Notes under the pieces: generated by a model
What the model was told of the DNA's origin: nothing
The model's input: the letters and a program-made list of their open reading frames with translations, nothing else
Database searches by the model: none
In this document: piece after piece, positions 54,454 to 63,948 of the stretch
Numbering within the stretch: the first letter of the stretch is position 1
Layout of the letters: each line of letters starts with the position of its first letter
Position numbers and translations under genes: made by a program
Source: an uncultured Muribaculaceae bacterium
GTDB lineage: Bacteria; Bacteroidota; Bacteroidia; Bacteroidales; Muribaculaceae
NCBI GenBank assembly: GCA_910584055.1
Contig: CAJTZS010000015.1
Coordinates: 19,848-83,847, forward strand
DNA: 64,000 nt
Direction: 5' to 3'

Positions 54454-55278
54454 ATGATTATGACAACTATAAAGATAATATTGAGCACAGCTATTGCCGC
54501 TGCAACTACATTCCAATGTTTTTCGTGGGGACAGAAAGGTCATGATACAGTGTGTTTCATTGCCGAGAATCATCTGACCCCGACCGCAAAAGAGGCGGCG
54601 GAAAACCTGCTTGACGGTAAATCCATCGTGTATTATGCCAATTGGCTCGATAATGCATCCCACACTCCAGAATTCGCATATTCCAAGACTTGGCATTATA
54701 AGAATATAGATGCTGACGAAACATTTGAGAATGCAGGTTTACTTGAATCGGGGGATGTTGTCCGCGCAATTAATGAACAGTCGCAAATCCTTTATAGTAA
54801 GGATGCAACAAAAGATCAGAAATCCCTTGCGCTGAAAATGCTTGTTCATCTCATAGGCGATATTCATCAACCCATGCATATGGGACACCGTAGCGATCTC
54901 GGTGGCAACCGATGGATGGTGAAATATTTCAATTCCCCAAAGAATCTCCATTCCATCTGGGACAGCAGCCTTCCTGAGTCCGCTCATAAATGGAGCTATA
55001 CTGAATGGCAACAGCAGATTGATCGGGCAACTCCGGAAGAAGAAGCTGAAATAATATCAGAGGGAACGCCTGAAAAATGGGGAAAAGAATGCTATCTTAT
55101 TGCTTCGGATATCTATAATACAACTCCGGAGGATTCAAAACTGAGTTATGACTATATAGCGAAATGGACACCCGTGATTGAACAGCAATTTCTCCGCGGA
55201 GGCCTGAGGCTTGCAGATCTGCTTAATTCAATCCTTGATCCTCATTATGTTGGTGCAAATAAGATTGTGGAGAAATAA
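54454..55278 (+). CDS. S1/P1-type zinc nuclease, exported
   Basis: S1/P1 nucleases cut single-stranded DNA and RNA to 5' nucleotides with three zinc ions. The 274 residues have a signal peptide (about 1-24) whose cleavage would expose W25 as the new N-terminus, the first zinc ligand in this family; GQKGHDTV supplies the next histidine. Further ligand motifs are HLIGDIHQPMH (about 131-141) and the later HSIWDSS (histidine and aspartate). The enzyme probably scavenges nucleic acid in the periplasm. ATG at 54460 is an alternative start. Another nuclease-fold gene follows after 2 bases. Confidence 0.93.
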   Translation: MIMTTIKIILSTAIAAATTFQCFSWGQKGHDTVCFIAENHLTPTAKEAAENLLDGKSIVYYANWLDNASHTPEFAYSKTWHYKNIDADETFENAGLLESGDVVRAINEQSQILYSKDATKDQKSLALKMLVHLIGDIHQPMHMGHRSDLGGNRWMVKYFNSPKNLHSIWDSSLPESAHKWSYTEWQQQIDRATPEEEAEIISEGTPEKWGKECYLIASDIYNTTPEDSKLSYDYIAKWTPVIEQQFLRGGLRLADLLNSILDPHYVGANKIVEK

Positions 55279-55280
55279 GA

Positions 55281-55757
55281 ATGGATTTTCCAAAGCTTAA
55301 CATACCCTACTCTCCTCTTAAAGTAAAGGAACAGGATGGGATTGTAAAAGTGTTCGATCCGCTCAGGGACAAACTTGTGGCTCTCACTCCGGAGGAATAT
55401 GTGCGCCAACAGTTCACCGCGTGGCTGCGCAACTCGTTCCATTATCCTTCATCCCTAATGGCAAATGAGATCGGAATTGAGGTTAACGACACAAGAAAAA
55501 GATGTGACTCTGTCGTTTTCAACCGAGACGGCACCCCTCTTCTGATTGTGGAATATAAGGCACCGGATGTAAAGATTACACAGGACACTTTTGATCAGAT
55601 TGTAAGATACAATATGGTTCTTCATGCAAGGTATCTGATTGTTTCCAATGGTCTGAATCATTATTGCTGTGTGATGGATTATGCCAATAATTCCTATCAT
55701 TTCATACCTTCAATACCTGATTATAATGAATTAAACAGCGCGTTCTGCGCTAATTAG
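55281..55757 (+). CDS. Stand-alone HsdR N-terminal (PD-(D/E)xK) domain protein
   Basis: This 158-residue protein resembles only the N-terminal nuclease domain of type I restriction subunit HsdR, with no helicase part and no hsdM or hsdS nearby. The likely catalytic residues are D76 and the E91-Y-K93 pair (LLIVEYKAP), followed by QIVRYN, as in the family. These single-domain proteins occur widely in Bacteroidales; their function is unknown and a DNA-repair or nucleic-acid role is inferred. It is 2 bases after the nuclease gene and 12 bases before the UvrD-type helicase, suggesting a joint transcript. Confidence 0.85.
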   Translation: MDFPKLNIPYSPLKVKEQDGIVKVFDPLRDKLVALTPEEYVRQQFTAWLRNSFHYPSSLMANEIGIEVNDTRKRCDSVVFNRDGTPLLIVEYKAPDVKITQDTFDQIVRYNMVLHARYLIVSNGLNHYCCVMDYANNSYHFIPSIPDYNELNSAFCAN

Positions 55758-55769
55758 AATTAATCTGTT

Positions 55770-58130
55770 TTGTCTGAAATAAGTTACAATTATCTTGATC
55801 TGCTAAATCCCCAGCAACGTGCCGCTGTGGTGTATAAAGACGGCCCATCATTGGTGATAGCCGGTGCCGGCTCCGGGAAAACCCGTGTACTGACCTATAA
55901 AATAGTGGACCTGTTGAACAACGGTTTCGAACCATATAGAATAATGGCTCTCACTTTCACAAACAAGGCTGCGCGTGAAATGAAGGATCGTATTTCCGGT
56001 CTTGTGGGGGATAAGGTTTCGTCTCGGCTCTGGATGGGAACTTTCCATTCAATTTTTTTACGCCTTTTGAGGGGAAATGCCGAATTGATTGGATTTAAGC
56101 CCGGTTTTACCATATATGACACAGCTGATTCGAAATCACTTATTAAACTCATAGTAAAAGAGCATCTGCTTGATGACAAGATATATAAACCGGCAACAGT
56201 CGCCTCGATAATATCCAATGCGAAGAATGCCATGGTCACGCCGGAGCAATATGCCAAAGAGTTTTACGAGGCTGACCGTAAGGCAAAACGTCCGATGATC
56301 GGGCAGATATATAAAATATATAGGGACAGGTGTCATCGGGCTAACGCAATGGATTTTGACGACATCCTGTTCTACATGAATGAGCTTCTACGTGATCATC
56401 CGGATGTAAGAAGACATTATCAAGAGTTTTTCAGGTACATACTTGTTGACGAGTATCAGGATACCAATTTCGCTCAGCATCTTATTGTTTCCCAATTGAC
56501 GGGAGATAATATGAAATTGTGTGTTGTCGGGGACGATGCACAGAGCATATATTCTTTCCGGGGAGCAAATATCGGAAATATTATAAATCTTGAAAAAAGA
56601 TATCCTGGATTAAGAATATTCAAGCTTGAACGAAATTATAGGTCAACACAGAATATAGTAAATGCAGCCGGTAGCCTCATATCAAAGAATACCAATCAGC
56701 TAAAGAAAGATGTCTACAGCGAAAACGAAGTAGGTGCGCCGATAGAGGTCATACGGACGTATTCAGATATGGAGGAAGCATATATGGTTGCAAACCATAT
56801 ATCCGGTTCAAAATTGACCTGTCACGATTCTTTTGACGACTATGCGATTCTTTACCGCACCAATGCCCAGAGCCGTGTGCTTGAGGAAGCTTTAAGGAAA
56901 CGGAATATAAATTACAGGATTTATGGAGGCCTCTCCTTTTATCAAAGGAAGGAAATAAAGGATGTTATCGCATACTTCCGTGTTTCCATCAATCCTGATG
57001 ACGACGAGGCATTGCGCAGGATAATCAATTATCCTGCAAGGGGTATTGGCGAGACAACGATGAAGAAGTTGCAGCTTTGTGCATCTGAAAATGGAGTGAG
57101 CCTGTGGACAATAATTTCCGGAATATCAGACTATGATTCCGGACTTAACGCCGGTACGCAGAAAAAATTGGCGGCATTTGCAGATCTTATAAACCTTTTC
57201 ATCTTAGATAACGAGAAGTCGAATGCTTATGAACTTGGACAGCTTATATACAATCGCACGGGAATACTCACTGCCCTTGCTCATGATAAGACTCCGGAAA
57301 GTATAAGCAAGCATGAAAACCTTGCGGAACTGTTGTCGGGTTTGAAGGATTTTGTTGATTCCCGTCTTGAAGAAGAAACTGATGCTGACGTATCGATGCG
57401 TGCATTCCTATCGGATGTAATGCTTGCAACAGATCAAGATCAAAGCGATGACAGTGATGAGCCTAAAGTGACGTTGATGACAGTACATGCAGCGAAAGGT
57501 CTGGAGTTTAAGCATATCTATGTTGTAGGAGTTGAAGAAGACTTGTTCCCATCGTCAATGAGCATGGACTCTTTAGCTCAGATTGAAGAAGAACGGCGAC
57601 TGCTGTATGTTGCGATTACAAGGGCAAAGGAAACATGTGTGATACTGTTTGCCGGATCAAGATTCAGAAATGGCCAGACAGTATTGACAAGACCATCGAG
57701 GTTCCTGTCTGAAATAGATCCCAAATATCTTAAACTCGTTTCATCAGTGAATATTGATGATGGCTTTTCAGAAAAATTCATCAATCCTGCCGCCAACTAT
57801 AATTCATTCAGAAGAAAATCCAACCCTTCGGAATCGTTCCGTTCCGGAAAGTTTTCCGACTATGGCCCATATTCATCAAGACCGGATTATGGTAAAAAGG
57901 CCCTAAGTGAACTGCAGAAGTCCGATATGCGTATAGGTGGAGGCATAAAACCACTTCACACCCCTGATGAGGTGGCTATTGGAATGAAAATTCAGCATCC
58001 GAAACTCGGTGTAGGTAAAATCACAATGATGGGGAATGTGCAGGGAGAGCCGAGTGTAACCGTTGATTTTGGAGTGACAGGAATAAAGAAACTGCTGCTC
58101 AAGTTTGCAAAATTTGAAATTTTAGGATAA
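55770..58130 (+). CDS. UvrD/PcrA-type DNA helicase, TTG start
   Basis: This 786-residue superfamily 1A helicase unwinds DNA 3' to 5' in repair and replication-conflict removal. Walker A is GAGSGKT (32-38); later motifs include DEYQDTN, GDDAQSIYSFRGA, NYRSTQNI, TVHAAKGLEF and YVAITRA. The C-terminal 100 residues form the Tudor-like region seen in PcrA (MKIQHPKLGVGKI). No ATG fits the N-terminus: TTG at 55770 gives the normal start SEISYNYLDLLNPQQRAAV. The nspC gene begins 1 base after the stop. Confidence 0.94.
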   Translation: MSEISYNYLDLLNPQQRAAVVYKDGPSLVIAGAGSGKTRVLTYKIVDLLNNGFEPYRIMALTFTNKAAREMKDRISGLVGDKVSSRLWMGTFHSIFLRLLRGNAELIGFKPGFTIYDTADSKSLIKLIVKEHLLDDKIYKPATVASIISNAKNAMVTPEQYAKEFYEADRKAKRPMIGQIYKIYRDRCHRANAMDFDDILFYMNELLRDHPDVRRHYQEFFRYILVDEYQDTNFAQHLIVSQLTGDNMKLCVVGDDAQSIYSFRGANIGNIINLEKRYPGLRIFKLERNYRSTQNIVNAAGSLISKNTNQLKKDVYSENEVGAPIEVIRTYSDMEEAYMVANHISGSKLTCHDSFDDYAILYRTNAQSRVLEEALRKRNINYRIYGGLSFYQRKEIKDVIAYFRVSINPDDDEALRRIINYPARGIGETTMKKLQLCASENGVSLWTIISGISDYDSGLNAGTQKKLAAFADLINLFILDNEKSNAYELGQLIYNRTGILTALAHDKTPESISKHENLAELLSGLKDFVDSRLEEETDADVSMRAFLSDVMLATDQDQSDDSDEPKVTLMTVHAAKGLEFKHIYVVGVEEDLFPSSMSMDSLAQIEEERRLLYVAITRAKETCVILFAGSRFRNGQTVLTRPSRFLSEIDPKYLKLVSSVNIDDGFSEKFINPAANYNSFRRKSNPSESFRSGKFSDYGPYSSRPDYGKKALSELQKSDMRIGGGIKPLHTPDEVAIGMKIQHPKLGVGKITMMGNVQGEPSVTVDFGVTGIKKLLLKFAKFEILG

Positions 58131-58131
58131 A

Positions 58132-59283
58132 ATGAAATCAAATATAGAGACTCCTTATTATATCGTATATGAAGAGCGGATTCGGCATAACATGGAAATA
58201 TTGAGCCGTGTGGCCAATGAAGGGAATGTTAAAATTATCATGGCATTCAAAGCGAATGCCTTGTGGAAAACTTTCCCGATTATAGCCGAATATTTCAAGG
58301 CTTCCACAGCGAGCTCACTTAATGAAATGCGCCTTTCCCTTGAATTCCTTGGGAGTGAGGTGCATACATATTGTCCCGTATATACGGAGAAGTCTTTCCC
58401 TCAGTTTCTTGAAGGGAGCACTCATATCACATTCAATTCCCTGTCTCAATTCAATCGTTTTTATCCCCAAATTGAGGCTTACAACGAACTTAACCCGACA
58501 AAAAAAGTGTCGGCAGGTTTGCGTGTAAATCCGCATTGCAGTGTGATTGAAACGGATATATATAATCCTTGCGTTCCCGGTTCCCGCTTTGGGGAGAAAG
58601 CCGAGAATCTGAAAGACGGTTTACCTGCAGGTCTGGAAGGACTTCATTTTCATGCTCTATGCGAATCGTCAAGTTATGACCTTGAAAAAGTTCTCACAGC
58701 ATTCAAAGCCGAATATGGGCATCTCCTACCCCACATTAAATGGCTGAATATGGGGGGAGGCCATCTTATGACACGTAAGGATTATGACACTGATCACCTG
58801 ATATCCCTTCTGAACAGCTTGCATGAACAATATCCGCACCTCGAATTGATTATGGAGCCGGGAAGTGCATTCACATGGCAAACAGGTGATCTTGTCACAG
58901 AAGTTCTCGACGTTGTAGAGGATGCAGGAATCAGGACAGCCATCATAGATGCATCTTTTGCATGTCATATGCCTGACTGCCTGGAGATGCCATATAAGCC
59001 AAACATATTGGAGTCCCTTCCCGATGACTCGGAAGAGGGTTATACTTATCGCCTTGGTGGCAACTCATGTCTCAGCGGAGATTTCACAGGAGATTGGAAA
59101 TTTAAGGAACTTCTGAAACCGGGTGACAGGTTGACGCTTCTCGACATGAACCATTACACCACTGTCAAGACGAACATGTTCAACGGCATCCAGCATCCGT
59201 CTATTTGGCTTGTACCCCTCAATGGTTCTCCCCTTCTTCTCCGTGAGTTCACTTACGAAGACTATCGATCCCGCATGGATTGA
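58132..59283 (+). CDS. nspC: Carboxynorspermidine decarboxylase
   Basis: NspC decarboxylates carboxynorspermidine or carboxyspermidine, making spermidine or norspermidine by the alternative pathway common in gut Bacteroidetes. The 383 residues show the PLP lysine in MAFKANA (K40), GLHFHALCESS (near 168), LNMGGGHLMTRKDYD and the Cys/Asp active-site strand GGNSCLSGDF. It starts 1 base after the helicase stop. Its last 22 bases overlap the converging DUF4249 gene. Confidence 0.94.
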   Translation: MKSNIETPYYIVYEERIRHNMEILSRVANEGNVKIIMAFKANALWKTFPIIAEYFKASTASSLNEMRLSLEFLGSEVHTYCPVYTEKSFPQFLEGSTHITFNSLSQFNRFYPQIEAYNELNPTKKVSAGLRVNPHCSVIETDIYNPCVPGSRFGEKAENLKDGLPAGLEGLHFHALCESSSYDLEKVLTAFKAEYGHLLPHIKWLNMGGGHLMTRKDYDTDHLISLLNSLHEQYPHLELIMEPGSAFTWQTGDLVTEVLDVVEDAGIRTAIIDASFACHMPDCLEMPYKPNILESLPDDSEEGYTYRLGGNSCLSGDFTGDWKFKELLKPGDRLTLLDMNHYTTVKTNMFNGIQHPSIWLVPLNGSPLLLREFTYEDYRSRMD

Positions 59284-60266
59284 TTTATAGAAACCATATC
59301 AAGCACGTCAAGACGCTTTTCGGAGAGGGTGTAGCATCCGAAGATTCCAATGCCGTTATGTATGTTGGTGAATGTGCGTATCGGGTCTGCAAGTCCGAGG
59401 TCAATCATCCCGGTCGGTGTCTCATCCGTACTCTCTACATACATTAAGTTGCCAATAATATAATCAAAATATGCCTTGTTTATTGCGAAAAGGTTGAAAT
59501 CCCGTTTCATTTCAACGGAAATGTTCCGTTCTATTACATCTTCGATCACCGTGAGATGATATTTGTTGCCATTGATAACCTCATCAGAGAACGGCAATCC
59601 AGCCGGATTCCACATCAACCACGAGGGTGCGGCATCCCCCATGTAATCCTTTAATTTCTGGAAAACGATATTGTGTGAATAGTCAATAGTTCCCAATATT
59701 GTACTTTTCCACGGAGCCTTAGGGTCAGAAGGGGATTCCTTGAATCTAAAGAAATAATAATTCTCTTCTTCCCCATTATCTAAGAAGGTGATGTCATACG
59801 TGAAAGAATAGTATCTTTGGCCATATTCATCAGTCAGAGGTCCCTTGACCCTGACAGATACATCTTCAATCGGCACATCCCGGGGGACACTCTCCTTGGC
59901 GTAAACTGTCTTACCCATGTATTCGGTGGATATTTCAACAACATCATCAACCTTGGGTTTTATATCAGACATATAGAGCCGTTTAGAAGGATCATAGTAA
60001 AGAGATCCGGCATTGACTCCGTTCATGGAAATATTGATATCGAGGTCCTCAACCGGGATGCTTTCCGGGTGTTTATCTGAAAAGAAGAATGTTTTGGTAG
60101 CGGATAGCGCAATGAGGGAATCCGGAGTGATAATTGAATTCAGGGTGAGTAGATCCTTCCCTGATTCATTTCTATATTTATCAAGATCTATCTCATGATA
60201 ACAGGATGTTAATGTCAAGGATATTGAAAACAAGGTGGATATAAGGGATAATATTCTTGTGTGCAT
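59262..60266 (-). CDS. DUF4249 lipoprotein
   Basis: DUF4249 proteins are Bacteroidota lipoproteins usually encoded next to a TonB-type receptor; their role is unknown but they probably help bind or take up its ligand. The 334 residues have a lipoprotein signal peptide ending LTSC (C22). Beta-rich domains follow, with motifs such as LTLNSIITPDS near 41 and GIFGCYTLSEKRLDV near the end. It starts 1 base after the receptor gene and is last in the three-gene unit. It overlaps nspC by 22 bases at its 3' end. Confidence 0.9.
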   Translation of the reverse strand: MHTRILSLISTLFSISLTLTSCYHEIDLDKYRNESGKDLLTLNSIITPDSLIALSATKTFFFSDKHPESIPVEDLDINISMNGVNAGSLYYDPSKRLYMSDIKPKVDDVVEISTEYMGKTVYAKESVPRDVPIEDVSVRVKGPLTDEYGQRYYSFTYDITFLDNGEEENYYFFRFKESPSDPKAPWKSTILGTIDYSHNIVFQKLKDYMGDAAPSWLMWNPAGLPFSDEVINGNKYHLTVIEDVIERNISVEMKRDFNLFAINKAYFDYIIGNLMYVESTDETPTGMIDLGLADPIRTFTNIHNGIGIFGCYTLSEKRLDVLDMVSINQSMRDR

Positions 60267-60267
60267 A

Positions 60268-62550
60268 TCAGAAAATATAGGTATATGAAACAGAGGGTAT
60301 GATAGGAATAAAGCTCAGGGTCTTGAAAGTTCTGTGCCAATTCTTTTTATCCGGTGCAAAGATATAATCGTTCACATGGTCTTTGACGATGGTCATTGCA
60401 TTCATGTGGCAATAAGCATTGTAGATGCTTATGTTCCATATTCCTTTACGGCCGTTCTTGTAGAATCGGTTGATATTCATTCCAAGGTCCAGACGGTGAT
60501 ACGCCGGAAGACGGATATTGTTTCTTGAAGGATAGTATCCGATACCTCCGTTAATTTCAAAATGGTCCTGAGTGACCGCACCTGGGGCATTGGGGAAGAA
60601 ACTTTCCGCCATGTCATAGTTATACATCGATAAAGTGATTCTATTACCGGTCATGTACACCCAGGCGGCATTGAATTCAATCTTTTTGTTCAGGCGATAT
60701 TCAAGATTGATGTTAATCTTATGTCTGTTGTCAAATTTTGCAGGGAATCTTTCGCCGAAGTTCAAATCCGCAAACTTTCTCCAATTCCACATCAGTCCGT
60801 AGCCGATTGAACCGGTAAACGGACCGGCATCCTTGGTAAGGTTTATATCCACGCCATAAGACTCGCCATTTCCTGATGTGAGCTTGTCCTGCCAAGGTAT
60901 ACCGGGTTTAAGCACCGACAGACCTTCCTTGTATTCAAGTAGGTTGTGCATACTTTTATACCATAGTTCAGCCGAGAAATACATAGAAAATGGCAATGTG
61001 CCATATAGACCGACCGAACACTGGTCGCTCGTAAGTGGTGAGAAACCGGGCACGATAGGTTGCCATAGGTCGGTGGGTAGACTTATGTAATTATTGGAAA
61101 CCTGTTGCACATACTGTGTCATTCTCGCGTATCCCCCTTTTACACTAAGATTCTGTGTAAGCATCACGCGCACGGCAGCCCTGGGTTCAAGAGAAAAGTA
61201 AGTGTGTCCTGACACATTATACATCGAACCCCTTAGGCCGGCGCTTATAGCCACGCGCTCACCGATTCTGAAGTTATTGTCGGCGTATATATAAGCCTCG
61301 CCCGCATTTACTTCAGGAGACGTGAAGTTGTCGTATGCGCTTTTATCATTCTGTCTCCATTCATTCACGAGGCCTTGTGGAAGATAATTATGATGAATAT
61401 AACCTAAGCCTGCATCCAATGTGTAAAAATTCGAGATATTACCAACGTAATTGGCTTTCACACCTACATCCCTTATTCTGTTCTTAGTGACGCTGAGGTT
61501 ATAACCGTAAGTGTCGATATCGCTGAGGTCTGTCTGATATTCCCGGCTCTGACGGTATTTTGAGGAATAATCGGAATAATATGCCGATGCCGTCAATTTA
61601 CCTTTGTCAAGACCGTAATTGAATGCTCCTATAATTCCCCAGTTCCCCCAGGAAAATTTGTTCGTGTTTTCATCGTAAAATTTATTCTCATCCGGATTCT
61701 CTTCCGAACCGACAGAACCGGTATGTTCATTGTCAGTACCCTCGAATTCACGGAGTCCGATCTTGAAATCATCGTGACCGTAATATCCTACAATATAGGC
61801 ATCGGCTCTGTTGTTGAATTTATGGTCAATCCTGGCATTGAAGTCGGTAAAATTATAATAGGCTATGTGCTTCTTTCCCTCTTTTTTACTTGAAGCATTC
61901 ATAATGGCGAGGGTGGGAATGGATACGATGTCGATCCAAGAACGACGCAAAGCGGCTGAAAAGGCGGTTTTATTCTTTATTATCGGTCCTGTGATATAGG
62001 CATTCGCGCTAAGCAATCCGATAGATATCCGGCCGTGATAACTATCGAAATCAGGCCGGTTCACACGGATGTCGGTAATAGACGATATTCTTCCACCATA
62101 TTTGGCAGGAAAAGCAGCCTTATAAAAATCAACTTTATTGACCGTGGCAACATTGAATGAAGAGAATATGCCGCCTAAATGGCTGACCTGATAGAGCGGC
62201 AGATCCTGATAGAGGAAAAGGTTCTGGTCGTTATCCCCTCCCCTTACATACAATCCCGTGAACCCCTCAATACCCGGAGAAACGCCCGGCAGTGTCTGTA
62301 AAGCTTTCACAATATCCGGTTCGCCGAACATTACCGGCAGTTTTAGGATCATTTGTCCGCTGAGGGAATGTGTACCCATCTCAGCAGCCTTGAGATTCCT
62401 TTCAGCTCCCGCCTCATCCACAATTAGCTCGGGCAAAGTCTTGCCGTTCCCAACAGAATCGGGAGCGGCAGCGGCAAGAGATTCAGCTTTTGCAGTACAT
62501 ATATAGTTGACTGCAAGAAAAAAAAGTATATATTTTTTTGTTCTATTCAT
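60268..62550 (-). CDS. TonB-dependent receptor, plug and barrel without a carboxypeptidase-like domain
   Basis: This 760-residue outer-membrane receptor has a signal peptide (about 1-22), then a plug domain (about 55-165) with LPVMFGEPDIVKALQTLPGV and YVRGGDNDQNLFLYQDLPL (about 110-128), then a 22-strand-type barrel ending PSVSYTYIF. Unlike most Bacteroidales receptors in pairs with DUF4249, no carboxypeptidase-D-like domain lies before the plug. The ligand is unknown. Neighbours are a small barrel protein 6 bases upstream and the DUF4249 lipoprotein 1 base downstream. Confidence 0.92.
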   Translation of the reverse strand: MNRTKKYILFFLAVNYICTAKAESLAAAAPDSVGNGKTLPELIVDEAGAERNLKAAEMGTHSLSGQMILKLPVMFGEPDIVKALQTLPGVSPGIEGFTGLYVRGGDNDQNLFLYQDLPLYQVSHLGGIFSSFNVATVNKVDFYKAAFPAKYGGRISSITDIRVNRPDFDSYHGRISIGLLSANAYITGPIIKNKTAFSAALRRSWIDIVSIPTLAIMNASSKKEGKKHIAYYNFTDFNARIDHKFNNRADAYIVGYYGHDDFKIGLREFEGTDNEHTGSVGSEENPDENKFYDENTNKFSWGNWGIIGAFNYGLDKGKLTASAYYSDYSSKYRQSREYQTDLSDIDTYGYNLSVTKNRIRDVGVKANYVGNISNFYTLDAGLGYIHHNYLPQGLVNEWRQNDKSAYDNFTSPEVNAGEAYIYADNNFRIGERVAISAGLRGSMYNVSGHTYFSLEPRAAVRVMLTQNLSVKGGYARMTQYVQQVSNNYISLPTDLWQPIVPGFSPLTSDQCSVGLYGTLPFSMYFSAELWYKSMHNLLEYKEGLSVLKPGIPWQDKLTSGNGESYGVDINLTKDAGPFTGSIGYGLMWNWRKFADLNFGERFPAKFDNRHKININLEYRLNKKIEFNAAWVYMTGNRITLSMYNYDMAESFFPNAPGAVTQDHFEINGGIGYYPSRNNIRLPAYHRLDLGMNINRFYKNGRKGIWNISIYNAYCHMNAMTIVKDHVNDYIFAPDKKNWHRTFKTLSFIPIIPSVSYTYIF

Positions 62551-62556
62551 ATTAAA

Positions 62557-63168
62557 TTAAAATGAATACCTGACACCTAAAGAAAGAGTCAGAGTTTTTC
62601 CCATCCAATTCTCACGGGCGAATGGATAGTTCACGCGGAACATGTAGGATAAGTGATTGCCGGTCTCTACAGCAGCTTCTCCCTGAATGCCGACATTGAA
62701 GCGGTGCTGGAAGCTTCCGCTCATACGTTCTTTTTCTGTATTACTCTTATATTTATATTTCCATCCTGCAAGGGATTCCTGAAGATAGGGACCCACACCG
62801 AAACGCAAGCCAACGTAATCACTTACAGAAAAGCGGAAGCTCGCGATGACCGGTATATTAAGGTTCAAGAACTCTCTTGCTTCGCTTTTTATTTTCTCGC
62901 CGTATATATGCTCTTTTATGACATTTCCATTGTTGATATAATCGATTTCAATCTGAGGATTAAGATTCCAATGAGTATTGAAATTAATTTCATATCCAGC
63001 TCCGAGAAACGCTCCACCACCCCAACTATTGGAATAGTTGTCAAAGAGTTTGCCTGTGACATGGGAGATGCTTCCACCGGCAGAAATGTTCCATCTGTTC
63101 TTTGCAGTAGAAGGTAAGACATTTGTAATCATCGCAATAGCAATGACATAGAAAACTAATTTTTTCAT
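62557..63168 (-). CDS. Small outer-membrane beta-barrel protein
   Basis: The 203 residues have a signal peptide (about 1-22) and alternating aromatic strands ending LTLSLGVRYSF with a terminal Phe, so an eight-stranded barrel of the OmpA/PorT-like type is likely. Motifs such as GAGYEINFN and LRFGVGPYLQ fit the 'outer membrane beta-barrel' family. It is the first gene of the unit with the TonB-type receptor and DUF4249 lipoprotein, so it may assist them; the molecular role is unknown. The upstream 63169-63375 gap shows no recognisable promoter. Confidence 0.83.
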   Translation of the reverse strand: MKKLVFYVIAIAMITNVLPSTAKNRWNISAGGSISHVTGKLFDNYSNSWGGGAFLGAGYEINFNTHWNLNPQIEIDYINNGNVIKEHIYGEKIKSEAREFLNLNIPVIASFRFSVSDYVGLRFGVGPYLQESLAGWKYKYKSNTEKERMSGSFQHRFNVGIQGEAAVETGNHLSYMFRVNYPFARENWMGKTLTLSLGVRYSF

Positions 63169-63375
63169 CTTTGTTTGAATTGTTATTGTTATCTATTCTT
63201 ATAATCCCAGATCTTGACATTTCCCCTACTCTCAATTGAATTTTTTTGGATTAATTCTCAAAAATTTCAAGTTACGCGTCAAGCTTTCAATTGCGAATGT
63301 ATAATTATATATCTGTCAATATTGACATTATAAACATATTCAAACTATATAACCGTTAATCCGATAAAGATGTGT

Positions 63376-63948
63376 CTATTCGCTATATTGTCCCCTTTGT
63401 GCGAACAGGAATCTAAAGGAACTCATCTTATCATTAAAGCCAGGTAATGATGGCGCCAATCTAACTGTTCCGGGAGTAGCTATGTAAGTTATTGACCCTT
63501 TTCTATAATCTTTATCTTCATAACCCAAGAAAACAGCATCAACTAAAGCACATGGGTAACTGTAGCCATTTAAAACTATAGTCTGAAGAGAGTCATTCGG
63601 CAGATTATTTCTGACTTTTAATGAGGAACATTTATCGTTAAAACTAATATAGTGCATACGTCTTTCTGTTACCTCGATTTGATTTTCCGTTAGATAAAAT
63701 GTTCTAAAACTATCCCCATAATTTATATCATCAAATAGTTCCAATGTAGCCAAATTTTGGTAGCCCGCTCTGGTTTCCTTTAAAGAACCGATGTTGGTGA
63801 CACTTTCATTGTTAATCAATAAATCATAGTCATACCCATTAAACTCAAGATTTGTTCTCAAATCCTTAAAAAATACTATTTCATTATCGGATTTAACATT
63901 GATAGAAAGATTCGAATCGTTTGCAAGCTCTTTGTTATATATTGGCAC
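63376..63948 (-). pseudogene. Beta/gamma-crystallin-domain protein, probably missing its N-terminus
   Basis: This open frame of 190 codons lacks a signal peptide and starts at a GTG with no clear ribosome site; an in-frame TAG lies 9 bases upstream (63958-63960). Two beta/gamma-crystallin-like motifs are visible: LELFDDINYGDSF with FNDKCSSLK (about 69-111) and AVFLGYEDKDYRKGS with FNDKMSSFR (about 138-179). The NDKxSS sequences (104-109 and 172-177) match the N/D-N/D-x-x-S-S calcium-binding clamp. Such domains in Bacteroidota usually end a larger secreted protein, so this looks like the 3' remnant of one, cut near 63948. It could instead be a complete short gene with a poor start. Confidence 0.5.

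Noticed and set aside
59821..59850. A further TTCATCAGTC match to the foldback core
   Set aside because: It lies inside the DUF4249 coding sequence with no palindrome or matching flanks.
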